In this document: positions 28,617 to 37,500 of the stretch, piece after piece
How the letters are laid out: each line of letters starts with the position of its first letter
How positions within the stretch are numbered: position 1 is the first letter of the stretch
Assembly: GCA_038087035.1 (NCBI GenBank)
Contig: CP051187.1
Span: forward strand, 124,001-188,000
Direction: 5' to 3'
Source of the DNA: Gloeotrichia echinulata CP02
GTDB taxonomy: Bacteria > Cyanobacteriota > Cyanobacteriia > Cyanobacteriales > Nostocaceae
DNA: 64,000 nt
Translations under genes and position numbers: made by a program
The notes under the pieces: model-generated
The model's input: the letters and a program-made list of their open reading frames with translations, nothing else
Database searches by the model: none
Told to the model about the DNA's origin: nothing

Positions 28617-28937
28617 TTGACAAACACTTTAAATATTGACCAAGCCCTTGCTTGTGGGCTGATTATTAATGAATTAATATCAAATGCCATCAAACATGCT
28701 TTTACTAACTGCCAAGGATGCAGTATTATTATTGGGTTACATCATCGAAATCATTTGATTGAAATGACAATCCAAGACAATGGCATTGGTCTACCAAATG
28801 ATTTCGATTGTAGTAATACTACTTCTTTAGGTCTCTCGTTAGTTCATGACTTGGTCACTGAACAACTAGAAGGCTCGATTACTGTACAAAACCATCACGG
28901 AACATTTTTCAAGATTACATTTCCCTACTTAACTTGA
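28617..28937 (+). pseudogene. sensor histidine kinase C-terminal (HATPase) fragment
   Basis: 106 codons from a TTG. The fragment contains an N-box (LIINELISNAIKHAF), a G1 box (DNGIGLP) and a G2-like GLSLVHDLV, ending in FKITFPYL, as in HisKA_2/HWE-type kinases. The dimerisation/phosphoacceptor domain and any sensor are missing, and 28412-28616 shows no continuation. It is most likely the end of a kinase truncated by deletion. It lies 16 bp upstream of a REC-PAS-kinase gene, a common pairing for these kinases. Confidence 0.7.
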
Positions 28938-28953
28938 GAGCAGTAAATATCCA

Positions 28954-30453
28954 ATGGAGTCAGTGAGAGTTTTAGTTGTTGAAAATGAAGTGATTGTGGC
29001 TAGAAGTATTGCTAGTCAACTCAATCAACTAGGGTATATTGTTACAGGTACGGCTGCTTCTGGACAAATTGCGATTACTAAAGCAGCAGAAATCAAACCA
29101 GAAATCGTATTAATGGATATTATCCTAAAAGGGGAGATGGATGGTATTGCAGCTGCGAGTTATATTCGCGACAGTTTAGACATCCCTGTAATTTTTATCA
29201 CGGCTTATGGCGATGACCACACTTTAAACCGCGCCAAAATCACCCAACCTTTTGGATATGTTGTCAAACCATTTACGATCAAAGATTTACAAATATCTAT
29301 AGAAATAGGTCTGTTAAAACACCAACTAGAACTTGATCTGCGCTCAAATCGGGATCAGCTAGCAACTCTGTTAAACTCAATGAGCGATGCTGTAATCGCT
29401 ACTGATAACCGGGGAATTGTGACATTTATTAATCCATCAGCTGAGTCACTAACTGGCTGGAATAAAGAACAAGCTCTTAACAGTGAGATCTCGACAATTT
29501 TTCAACTTGTCGATGAAGTTACAAATACTCCATTAGAAAACCCAGTAGCCAAAGTCCTACAGGAGCGACAGGTAGTGAAGTTAGGGGATTTCACCGCTTT
29601 GATTACCAAGGACGGAAACAGAGTTCCCATCGGGAATACTGTTTCACCACTGATACGAAGACCGAATCAGATAACTGGTACCGTAGTTGTTTTCTGGGAT
29701 ATCAGCGACAGACGTGAAAAAAAATTACTCCAGAAAGCTTTGGAGAAAGAGCAAGAAGTCAATCATCTCAAATCTCTATTTATCTCTACCGTCTCTCATG
29801 AGTTCCGTAATCCTTTAACTGTGATTCAAACCGCAATTGAACTCATAGACATTCAAGGCGAAAATTTAACAACATTAAAAAGAAAAACCTACATCAAGCG
29901 AATTCAATCCGCAGTCCAATCGATGAAAAATCTCATGGAAGATGTGCTGTTCATGGGTCAGTCTGAGGCGGGAAAAATTGTATATAACCCTGTTTTACTC
30001 AACTTGGAACAATTTTGTCGAGAGCTAATTAATGAGTTTTCTGGTGGTGAAAGTAGTTCGCATCAAATCCTTTTTACCTGTCATAGCGATCGCACAGACG
30101 CTGAAATGGATGAACGATTATTACATTACATGTTTGTAAATTTACTGTCCAATGCCGTTAAGTATTCTCTCAAATGTGAAACAATTCACTTTGACCTCAC
30201 CTGTGATTATCTCAACGGAGTAGCAACTTTTCAGATTCAAGATCAAGGAATAGGTATTCCAGAAGTAGATCAGATTCGACTATTTGAATCATTTTATCGC
30301 GCCTCTAATGTTCAATCAATCAAGGGTAACGGACTAGGATTAGTCATCGTTAAAAGGTGCGTCGATGCTCACAAGGGTAAAATTACTGTTAATAGTACAG
30401 TTGGCGTGGGTACGAAATTCACGATAATTTTGCCATTAAATTCACAATGTTGA
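28954..30453 (+). CDS. hybrid regulator: receiver-PAS-histidine kinase
   Basis: 499 residues. The receiver domain (1-125) has phospho-acceptor D55 (VLMDI) and Lys in VVKPF. A PAS domain (about 130-250) carries LLNSMSDAVIATDNRG and TGWNKEQAL. The HisKA box is STVSHEFRNPLTV (His near 282), and HATPase motifs are LLSNAVKYS, DQGIGIP and GNGLGLVIV. The protein is cytoplasmic with no membrane segment. It could receive phosphate from an upstream kinase through D55 and relay it through its own His. The partner may have been the kinase whose 3' fragment lies just upstream. The signal is unknown. Confidence 0.88.
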   Translation: MESVRVLVVENEVIVARSIASQLNQLGYIVTGTAASGQIAITKAAEIKPEIVLMDIILKGEMDGIAAASYIRDSLDIPVIFITAYGDDHTLNRAKITQPFGYVVKPFTIKDLQISIEIGLLKHQLELDLRSNRDQLATLLNSMSDAVIATDNRGIVTFINPSAESLTGWNKEQALNSEISTIFQLVDEVTNTPLENPVAKVLQERQVVKLGDFTALITKDGNRVPIGNTVSPLIRRPNQITGTVVVFWDISDRREKKLLQKALEKEQEVNHLKSLFISTVSHEFRNPLTVIQTAIELIDIQGENLTTLKRKTYIKRIQSAVQSMKNLMEDVLFMGQSEAGKIVYNPVLLNLEQFCRELINEFSGGESSSHQILFTCHSDRTDAEMDERLLHYMFVNLLSNAVKYSLKCETIHFDLTCDYLNGVATFQIQDQGIGIPEVDQIRLFESFYRASNVQSIKGNGLGLVIVKRCVDAHKGKITVNSTVGVGTKFTIILPLNSQC

Positions 30454-30474
30454 CCCTAGACCCTTGACTGTAGT

Positions 30475-33057
30475 TCATAGATCTTGACGCACACCACCGA
30501 CAACTGGCTTAACTTGTTCATCAGAAAATGGATCAGTACCACCACTCCAATTAAAGTCACTAATACGGAAGCTAAAAGCACCTAATTCCAATACTGGATT
30601 GTAACGCAAGGTGATTCCATAGGTACGGCGGTTATATTCCAAAATATAATCGGTGCTACTTGCTCTACCACTATCTAAATTGACTGAGGTTTGCAGACCT
30701 AAACGAAACGGTCCATAAATTTGCTGTGTAATCCCAGCAGTCAGGACTTTAGTATCAACAGCGCGATCAAATAAGAAGGGAGATAATCCGCTCTTGAAGC
30801 CTTGAGAATAACTGATATTCCAGGCAGTATAGTCTAAATAAGGGCGAGAAAAATGTCCAATCTGCCCTTCTAATCCCACTGTCCCAATCAGAGTGCTTTG
30901 ATCATCACCATTAGTATAATAGCTAGTAGTACCCGTAACACCTGCGATCGCCCGCAAATAAGGTACCACTGGTCTAGGTGAGTATCGTAATCCTGCGGTG
31001 GCTGTAGGCGGTAATGGTTTTCCTTGCCATAGTAACACGCCGCCACTAAGAGCAGCGCTACCTTGGAAGCGAGTTAGTGAGATGCGATCATTTTTGCGAT
31101 TTGGTTGTAGTAAATCGGGGCGATCAGTGTTAGCATTAATATACTGAGCGCCTCCCTGATAACTGAGGTTGATTCCGCTGTTACCCAAGGGAATCACCGG
31201 TGAGCTAATGACACCACCAAAACTACTCTGGACGGTTTGAAAACCTAGGGTACCGTTGTAGAGGCGATCTCGGTAGCTATATTCTAAATTTAATGTATGG
31301 GGAAGACGCTCTCCTAATGTCTGGCGTAAGCGCAAACTTGCTTTGAGGTTGTCTTCGAGTTTGTTAAAGTCGAGAGTAGTTATTTCCCCAAATCCTTGGA
31401 CTACAGCCTTGGGATTCAAAACTACATTCAGCTTGGTTTTCAGCCCAAATAGATCTGTTAAGTTACCAGTACCATCCTGCACAGCTTTTTGAATGAAAAA
31501 TTGGGGAGTGACGGTCCAGCTTGTCTGTTCTGTATTGATGGCGTCAAAGCTACGTTCAATAAATAAACCACCCCGCAGATCCCCATCATAGCCGAAGTCA
31601 ACTATGAATGGAGTACTACGCTGCCGACGGTCAAGTCTCTGCTGATTGCGAGGAATACCGATACCAACATTTTGGTCAAAAACCAGACGCGATTTCTCTG
31701 CTGTGAGGTTGTCTACTAAGGGTGTCTCCTGGGTTAAGGTGACTTTAGCAGCCCGGAACTGTAGTTCTGGGGGTGAGAATGGGTCATTAGTGATGGTAAC
31801 ATCCTTTGCTTGCCAACCTCGTGGATAGAATTCAATTCGTTCTGCTTCAAAGCGTACGCGGTTGACTGTACCCCCCGATTTTGGTGGTGGGACGTTGCTT
31901 GCACCTGAGCTACCACCAATGTTAAACTCAATCCCGCCGGGACTGGTGACATTAGCAAGGGGCTGATTCGCTGTAATGCGATCGCTCGCTGGGCGTTTTG
32001 CTACTCCACCCGCTGTGACATCCGTGGGTAAAAAAGCGAAATCTGTTTGGGTTGAGGCTATGTTAACTTCTCCCCTACCATTGAACAGTTCGCCACTATC
32101 TTGAATAAAGTTATAGGTAAAACGTTCTCCCCGCAGTACCTGATCGCCCCTTGTCAAGGCTACATTACCCTGACCTACAGCAATCAAGTTGTCCAAATTT
32201 ACTTGTAGGCGATCGGCATCCACCACCGCCCCATCAAATCGTACCACCACATTACCTTCAGCGGTGACAACCCGCCGTTTCTCGTCATACACCTGCTTAT
32301 CAGAAATTACTTCCACAGTTCTCTGTCTGGTAGGTGTAGATGATTGACTTTGTGGCTGATTTGTGCTATTATTAAGAGTTGGTTGACTGGGAGGCGAAAA
32401 TTCTATCGTCCTTGGCGTTGATGATGCTGGTGTTGGACTGCGAGATTTAAACTGTATAGTATTCTGTAATGGTTGAGAATTCAGTCTATTTTGAGATGTT
32501 GCGGTAGGGGGATTAATACTCTGCGAAGATTCTCCTGCTTGACTATCACTTGGCTGTTTTTGTGGAGCTAATTGTTGAGTCAAGAATAGCGGTGGCGGGA
32601 ATAAGTTTTTGCTGTTACTCTGTGTGGTAGTAATTTGCTCAGAAATTTGTATACCCATTGTAGCAGGCGCATCTTGACTATCGCCTTTATGCTGCATCGG
32701 ATAACCAATTACCAATCCCTGTCCCAAAAGTTCAGCACTTGTAGCCCCCGTCAGGGGAGAAAATTCCGGTGGGAAAGTTTCTGGCGGATTGGGTGCTGAT
32801 CGGGTTTGGGCAACTACTAAGTTATGCTGATTAGCATTGATTGGAGTTGCTCGAGGCAGAGAATTTTGCTTGTCTTTTGCAGTCGGAAATTGTGATATTT
32901 CCCGTTGCTGATTGGACTTGTCTTTTGTCTGGTGGGCTTTAGTCTGATTTACTACAACTGAACCAGCCTTTTGCTCATCAGCAGATGAGATCAAGTTTCC
33001 AGTTGGTAAGGGTTCTAGAATGGGAAGGGGTGCAGGCGGTAAAACTGGATGAAGCAT
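30475..33057 (-). CDS. OstA/LptD-like outer-membrane protein (DUF3769)
   Basis: 860 residues. Residues 1-245 are Gln/Ser/Pro-rich and low complexity. About 250-345 is an OstA/LptA-like beta-jellyroll segment (VISDKQVYDEKRRVVTAEGN, LRGERFTYNFIQDSGEL). The rest has alternating beta strands and ends in PVLELGAFSFRISDFNW, consistent with the DUF3769 beta-barrel of cyanobacterial LptD-type proteins. The likely role is delivery of lipopolysaccharide to the outer leaflet of the outer membrane. No normal Sec signal is seen at the MLHPVLPPAP start, so the true N-terminus may differ. It lies 165 bp downstream of psbI on the same strand, with a hairpin between. Confidence 0.8.
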   Translation of the reverse strand: MLHPVLPPAPLPILEPLPTGNLISSADEQKAGSVVVNQTKAHQTKDKSNQQREISQFPTAKDKQNSLPRATPINANQHNLVVAQTRSAPNPPETFPPEFSPLTGATSAELLGQGLVIGYPMQHKGDSQDAPATMGIQISEQITTTQSNSKNLFPPPLFLTQQLAPQKQPSDSQAGESSQSINPPTATSQNRLNSQPLQNTIQFKSRSPTPASSTPRTIEFSPPSQPTLNNSTNQPQSQSSTPTRQRTVEVISDKQVYDEKRRVVTAEGNVVVRFDGAVVDADRLQVNLDNLIAVGQGNVALTRGDQVLRGERFTYNFIQDSGELFNGRGEVNIASTQTDFAFLPTDVTAGGVAKRPASDRITANQPLANVTSPGGIEFNIGGSSGASNVPPPKSGGTVNRVRFEAERIEFYPRGWQAKDVTITNDPFSPPELQFRAAKVTLTQETPLVDNLTAEKSRLVFDQNVGIGIPRNQQRLDRRQRSTPFIVDFGYDGDLRGGLFIERSFDAINTEQTSWTVTPQFFIQKAVQDGTGNLTDLFGLKTKLNVVLNPKAVVQGFGEITTLDFNKLEDNLKASLRLRQTLGERLPHTLNLEYSYRDRLYNGTLGFQTVQSSFGGVISSPVIPLGNSGINLSYQGGAQYINANTDRPDLLQPNRKNDRISLTRFQGSAALSGGVLLWQGKPLPPTATAGLRYSPRPVVPYLRAIAGVTGTTSYYTNGDDQSTLIGTVGLEGQIGHFSRPYLDYTAWNISYSQGFKSGLSPFLFDRAVDTKVLTAGITQQIYGPFRLGLQTSVNLDSGRASSTDYILEYNRRTYGITLRYNPVLELGAFSFRISDFNWSGGTDPFSDEQVKPVVGGVRQDL

Positions 33058-33098
33058 ATTTCAAGACAAGCAAGCTAACAAATAGCCAAATTAATAGC

Positions 33099-33129
33099 CG
33101 GAAGGACGAATACACTTGTATCCCTTCCG
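33099..33129 (-). terminator. hairpin downstream of psbI
   Basis: CGGAAGG (33099-33105) pairs with CCTTCCG (33123-33129), with additional ATACA/TGTAT pairing inside. It lies about 95 bp past the psbI stop and 42 bp before the next gene. There is no strong U-tract. Confidence 0.45.
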
Positions 33130-33222
33130 ACTTCTAAATTCTGCCTACTTGCAGCAAGTAGCCGGGAGGGCTTCTGGTGTCTTGGGCCTTCCGGCGTCGT
33201 CAGCGGATTAATGGTCGCCCTT

Positions 33223-33339
33223 TTACTCTAAATCCCGGCGTCCGGGGTTACGAGCAGGATCGTTCGACAAAAATCCGAAAACGAATATACCTACAAAGAA
33301 GGCAACAACAATATAAACCGCGATTTTTAAAGTCAGCAT
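33223..33339 (-). CDS. psbI: photosystem II reaction centre protein I (PsbI)
   Basis: 38 residues beginning MLTLKIAVYIVVAFF and ending SNDPARNPGRRDLE: a single membrane helix plus the conserved stromal tail of PsbI. PsbI binds at the periphery of D1/CP43 and stabilises photosystem II assembly and dimers in the thylakoid. Length matches the family (36-38 residues). A GGAG lies 9 bp before the ATG (33337-33339). It is too short for most ORF cut-offs. It stands alone between repeats and the OstA-like gene. Confidence 0.96.
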   Translation of the reverse strand: MLTLKIAVYIVVAFFVGIFVFGFLSNDPARNPGRRDLE

Positions 33340-33478
33340 CAGAGATATCTCCAAAGGGTATGAGAAATAGGCTCTCTCAGTATCTGCTATGCACAAAAGA
33401 TAGCTCCTTCATCTTACCCAAATCTCGACCCTTTTTTAGACGACTCTGGCCACACTACAGAAGTATCTCGCCACCACC

Positions 33479-33590
33479 CTAGTAGTCTGTCAATTTTGTT
33501 TTGAGGGATTTTTGGTAGTGTGAGCGTCTCGCTCACGCGGGCAAGATGCCCGCACTACAGTCCATCATTTTTATCTTGACAGAGTACTAG
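33479..33590. mobile_element. 112-bp MITE with CTAGTA(C/G)TCTGTCAA termini
   Basis: Left end CTAGTAGTCTGTCAA (33479-33493) and right end complementary to CTAGTACTCTGTCAA (33576-33590), 14 of 15 bases matching. The inside contains a GTGAGCG/CGCTCAC and GCGGGCA/TGCCCGC hairpin. It lacks a transposase and is probably mobilised by an IS630/Tc1-type enzyme. Confidence 0.8.
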
Positions 33591-34100
33591 AGGGGTTGGT
33601 TGTTTGGAGCATTGGGAATTCCCTAAAACTCCACCCAACTGGGGACGGAGTTAGTTGTAGGATTTGACCTTGATGGTCTTTTTTGTAGATGTCCCTCAGA
33701 AAAAAGTTGTACACTCGTTACTCTGGTGACGTTTACTAACGGCAGAGGTTTCCCAGCATTGACATAAAGTAGCTGTTGTGCTGGTTAAGAGCGCAGCGCC
33801 TCCGGTCAACAGATTTTGGATTTTGGATTTTGAATTTTGGATTAAATCTAAAATCTAAAATCTAAAATTGGCTTGGTCAACCGATGACTTAGATTTTTGC
33901 CAAAATCAAATATGATTCCCATATCCATAATCGCAAAAAATCTGCTGAAACTAAGTATTCTGTACTACTTAGCCTAGTTTAATTTGCGTATGTCACCAGA
34001 ACTTGATAAAAAACTCCGCTCCGTGGATGAGGATTTTTAACCCAATACGGTTCAGTTAAACAACGTCGGCGCAGCCTTCTTTGAGACTAACCCAACAAAC
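33591..34100. other. intergenic region with short ATTTTGG repeats
   Basis: No supported gene. About 33810-33866 holds ATTTTGG heptamers followed by their complement (TCTAAAA units), able to form a hairpin. The rest is unremarkable AT-rich sequence. Confidence 0.6.
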
Positions 34101-34412
34101 TTAATATTTTTCCGAACCTGCTTGCACAACCGCCTCTACTGGTTCATCAATCTTGATTGACCCTCCGAAAGTCTTTGGCAAGACTCCGTTTTGATTTCTC
34201 CCATCTGTCTTTTCAAGATTTAATTGTACTAATTTCTTGTGAAATGATGATTTGGGGTCATTTGCCTGCTGTAAAAATGACTTCACCACATTCTGTTTTA
34301 ATCTATCAATTCCGGGAACTGGTGCTGGCGCATTGGCTTTTGAGGCTGTAGAAATCATCAACAATGAAACGCAAGATACTACGAACGACAAACCAAATAA
34401 CAGCTTTTTCAT
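34101..34412 (-). CDS. small secreted hypothetical protein
   Basis: 103 residues with a clear signal peptide (MKKLLFGLSFVVSCVSLLMISTASKANA) and a polar mature part (IDRLKQNVVKSFLQQAND, KTFGGSIKIDEPVEAVV). I do not recognise the family. It has no cysteines in the mature part and no membrane segment, so it should be periplasmic or extracellular. It is isolated: a 510-bp repeat-containing gap lies on its 3' side and a decayed IS region on its 5' side. Confidence 0.65.
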   Translation of the reverse strand: MKKLLFGLSFVVSCVSLLMISTASKANAPAPVPGIDRLKQNVVKSFLQQANDPKSSFHKKLVQLNLEKTDGRNQNGVLPKTFGGSIKIDEPVEAVVQAGSEKY

Positions 34413-34768
34413 TAGTTTAAATAAAATTACATTTTCACTCTAACTCCAGTCATCTGCTTGACCTTGGATTACAATAAACCTTAGAAAAGTGGCGGAAATA
34501 GGAACGCGGCTCGCGACCAGAGGGCATTACGTGCGCTCCGACGGCTGAAAAGAGTACGTTAAAAAATATCGGATACCTCTAATGTGGGTGCAAGTTCCAT
34601 CTTTGCTCATTACTGTGAAGAACGATTTTTTTTTCAAGAACATACATCCTACTTGGCTGTTTGCGTACAACTTTGATGGATTCTCTTTTTACTTGTGCGG
34701 CTAATTTTTGGCGTGTTTTTCGTCCTGTCTTGCTGAGTATTGATGCTACAAACGTTTCTGCGGTTTTT
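34413..34768. other. intergenic region with a possible decayed reading frame
   Basis: On the minus strand, about 34610-34768 encodes a basic segment (ETFVASILSKTGRKTRQKLA, AQVKRESIKVV). It may continue at 34969-35035 across the MITE at 34769-34968. I do not recognise a family; it may be a remnant cut by the element. Confidence 0.35.
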
Positions 34769-34968
34769 GGTTCTTGCGTACAAAGCGCGTGCTTAATTAT
34801 TAATTAAAGTCTATAAATTTGCTTTTAAATTAAGACTTACAGGCGTTCATGATTTAATTTTTATCAATTTGACCAAAAATACAGAAAATAATGGCTATTA
34901 TCGTATCTCAGGTAGGGTTTCAAGCTGATTATTTAATAAATTCAGCACGCGCTTTGTACGGAAGAGCC
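34769..34968. mobile_element. 200-bp MITE with GGYTCTT-CGTAC termini (copy 1)
   Basis: Left GGTTCTTGCGTACAAAGCGC continues to GTGCTTAATTA. The right end reads, in complement, GGCTCTTCCGTACAAAGCGC then GTGCTGAATT. The termini match over about 30 bp with few differences. It is homologous, in inverted orientation, to 35805-36000. No coding capacity. Confidence 0.82.
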
Positions 34969-35360
34969 AAAATTCTTCCAGTTGAGCGAACACGTCAGAT
35001 ATGGCTCTCGCTTCAAGCATCAGGTGAACATCTTGTGTAACTGCTTAGTTGATGCTTGGTTGTAGAGATTCTCCCCCATAATCCCCACTTTAAGCACTTG
35101 GTGAGCATTGTATTTAATGTATGGGCTGGAAGTGTTGATATTGCGTTATAATTTTGATATTAAGTATATTACTGCAGGAGAGCTAGCTGCTCTGGGGATA
35201 TCCGCTCAGGATTCTAATGTCAAAGGTAGAGATGATTCTTAAGCAAAAGGCGATCGCTTGTAATTTATCTGGTGGGTGAATCAGGCGATCGCTATACCTC
35301 TAATCACCAACTTAGTGGACAAAGCTTAACAAGTGATACATATCCCTGCATAATAGTGAC
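34969..35360. other. intergenic region upstream of the IS607-type gene
   Basis: No supported gene. Two HIP1-type octamers occur near 35250 and 35286. The start of the serine-recombinase gene follows at 35361. The sequence may include the decayed left end of the IS607 element, but I could not define an end. Confidence 0.4.
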
Positions 35361-35873
35361 ATGACTAAATATGTAAAACCTAATGAAGCAGCTAACACTC
35401 TGGGAGTTTGCCTTAGAACCCTCAGACGATGGGAAGAAGAGGGGAAAATCAAAGCGGTCAAAACCCCGTCAGGACAAAGACGCTACGACATCGAATCATT
35501 CATCAAGAAAGAGTCAGAGCCAGATGGAGGACGCGCCACTGTTATCTATGCTCGCGTCTCTACCAGACCACAAAAGGCAGACCTTGATAGACAAGTTGAG
35601 CGATTATCAGCGCTCTATCCCGGCGCTGAAGTCGTTAAGGAAGTGGGAGGAGGACTTAATCTTAGGAGGAAAGGACTCATCGCCCTTTTGGGACGAGTTC
35701 TGCAAGGCGATATCAGAGTTATTGTGGTTGCCCACAAAGACAGACTTGCAAGATTCGGGTTTGACATTATCGAGTGGATGTGTGAGCAGTTTGACTGCCA
35801 AATCGGTTCTTGCGTACTTAGCGTGCTGAATTTGTTAAAAAATAAGTTTGAAACCCTTGCCTGGCTCCGATAA
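35361..35873 (+). pseudogene. IS607-family serine recombinase TnpA, C-terminally truncated by a MITE
   Basis: 170 codons. N-terminal MerR-like helix-turn-helix (NEAANTLGVCLRTLRRWEEEGKI), then the serine-recombinase core with catalytic Ser in VIYARVSTRPQKADLDRQ and the Arg-containing VVAHKDRLARFGFD segment. Homology stops at MCEQFDCQI (about 35804), where a 196-bp MITE begins. The last 23 codons, SCVLSVLNLLKNKFETL and so on, are MITE sequence. The usual C-terminal helix is missing and no tnpB follows in this orientation. It is a dead IS607 remnant. An overlapping +1-frame ORF (35383-35829) also exists. Confidence 0.85.
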
Positions 35874-36000
35874 AAGCCATTATTTTTTGTATTTGAGCTA
35901 CTGTTACTAAAAATCAAATTATAAACGCCTATAAGCCTTGTTATTAAAGCAATTTAATCGACTTTCATTAATAATTAAGCACGCTATACACGCAAGAGCC
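35805..36000. mobile_element. 196-bp MITE with GGYTCTTGCGT termini (copy 2)
   Basis: Left GGTTCTTGCGTACTTAGCGT then GCTGAATT. The right end in complement is GGCTCTTGCGTGTATAGCGT then GCTTAATT. It is inverted relative to the copy at 34769-34968. It truncates the IS607 tnpA and ends 26 bp from the stop of the metal-binding lipoprotein gene. Confidence 0.82.
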
Positions 36001-36025
36001 AGCGTAACACCGTCAGCCTACTATA

Positions 36026-37015
36026 TTACTTCTGTCTCGGTGCAAATATCAGGTAAGTTCCACCCAATCCTTCGACAATTGTACGGGTATTGGAAACCAT
36101 CATTTTCTGATATGTTCCCCCCTCACTTCCGGGTTCTCCAATCCCATCAACATAAAGTTCTCTTTGTGATACTTTGACATTTGCTTGTTTAGCTACAGAC
36201 TGAATCAACTTTGGATTAACGATATTTTCCGCAAAAATTGTTGGGACTTTCGTCTGTTCGATATCTATCACCAAATTTTTGATTCGCCGATCTGTGGGTT
36301 TTTGTTCTGTGCTAATACCTTGCAAAGACCCTGCCAATGATATACCATAGGCATTGGCATAATAACCTAGTCCATCATGACTGGTAACTAATTTGCTTTG
36401 ATTGCTAGGAATAGTGGCAATTCTGGCCTTGACCCAGCTATCCAATTTTGTCAGTTCATTTTTGATTTTTTTCGCCTTACCGTTATAAGCTTTAGCATTA
36501 CTGGGTGCTAATTTTCCTAGGTTGCTGTTAATTACATCCACCATTCTGATAGCATTTTTAGCATCGTGCCAAAGATGAGGATCAATTACTCTTTTGCCAT
36601 TTTGTTGAAATTGTTGTGGTTTAGGAACCGCAAGTTGACCAACGGCTATTTTAGGTGCAGAACTCTTAGTTGATTTAATTATTTCGATTAAACCTGGTTC
36701 AAAATTATAGCCATTATAAAGAATTAAATTAGCTCGCTCGATGGCTTGGCTATCTAAGGGTGTGGGTTCATAAAGGTGGGGGTCTTTACCAGGGGGAATC
36801 AAGCAGGTGAGGTTAATTGTTTTCCCAGCTACCTGTTTAGTTAAATCACACAGTACGCTTGTAGTTGCTACGACCTGGGGAAGATTAATATTTACCCTTT
36901 TAGTCTGCGTAAATGAAGTTTTTTGTGCTTGATTTCCACAGCCAACAAATCCAATGCTAAGGGCGACAATAGCAGCACTTAAAAAATAATTTGATCGTGA
37001 TTTTTTTGACATCAT
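36026..37015 (-). CDS. metal ABC transporter substrate-binding lipoprotein (ZnuA/MntC type)
   Basis: 329 residues with a lipoprotein signal (GFVGCG lipobox, Cys near 26). Cluster A-I metal ligands are visible: His in DPHLYEP, His in DPHLWHD, Glu in IFAEN and Asp in VDGIGEPGSEGGTY. The terminal Asp in a GEPGSEGGTY context and the lack of a His-rich loop are more like Mn2+/Fe2+ binders (PsaA/MntC) than classical ZnuA, but this is not decisive. It would deliver metal to an ABC permease, but no permease or ATPase gene is in the window. No metal-regulator box is evident upstream. Confidence 0.85.
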   Translation of the reverse strand: MMSKKSRSNYFLSAAIVALSIGFVGCGNQAQKTSFTQTKRVNINLPQVVATTSVLCDLTKQVAGKTINLTCLIPPGKDPHLYEPTPLDSQAIERANLILYNGYNFEPGLIEIIKSTKSSAPKIAVGQLAVPKPQQFQQNGKRVIDPHLWHDAKNAIRMVDVINSNLGKLAPSNAKAYNGKAKKIKNELTKLDSWVKARIATIPSNQSKLVTSHDGLGYYANAYGISLAGSLQGISTEQKPTDRRIKNLVIDIEQTKVPTIFAENIVNPKLIQSVAKQANVKVSQRELYVDGIGEPGSEGGTYQKMMVSNTRTIVEGLGGTYLIFAPRQK

Positions 37016-37328
37016 CCATTACCTCTATCTGAAGTGTGGTAATGATGGCGGGTTTTGCTCATACGGAATTTTTTGCCAACCAAGTTGTTAATCTAAGGCA
37101 ATTGTAGCTGTGGTGTTGGCATATTTGGCAAGATGGGATTTAGACGATTTTACAAACTATCTGTCTAAGTAGGTCGGCTATTGAAACGTACGGTCGAGGG
37201 TCGTCATTTGTCCTTTGTCATTGGTCATTGGCAAGGATTTCAGGCTTGTTTACTTTTCTTAACATAGTTCAGGTTATTTCTGCCTACTTACTTATAGCAA
37301 TCGCAATTAGGTTTTTAATTTACAATTA
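37016..37328. other. intergenic region
   Basis: Contains a short TCATTTG/TCATTGG tract near 37203-37230. I see no gene or clear regulatory site otherwise. Confidence 0.45.
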
Positions 37329-37500
37329 GTCAACTGCTCCACCCACGATGGGATGGGGCTTGTAACTAGGAAACAGAATTTCCTGAAACATACGGGGTAT
37401 TGACTGACCCCTGCTCCAAAGACCGGTAGGTAGAGGAGAGAATATAGTCATCACGGACATTTCTAGAAGCATTGAGATCCGCGTGAGTTTGGTGTCCACA
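37329..37500 (-). ncRNA. candidate omega/right-end RNA of the TnpB element
   Basis: The 3' end of tnpB and the following sequence carry the G-rich stem features (CCCATCGTGGG-type hairpin, final GTTGAC on the minus strand at about 37329) seen at right ends of cyanobacterial IS200/IS605-family TnpB elements. Guide RNAs of TnpB are derived from this region. Boundaries are approximate, and the call rests on position and hairpin only. Confidence 0.4.

Noticed and set aside
33177..33482. 101-codon plus-strand ORF
   Set aside because: It is the reverse strand of psbI and continues into repeat sequence.
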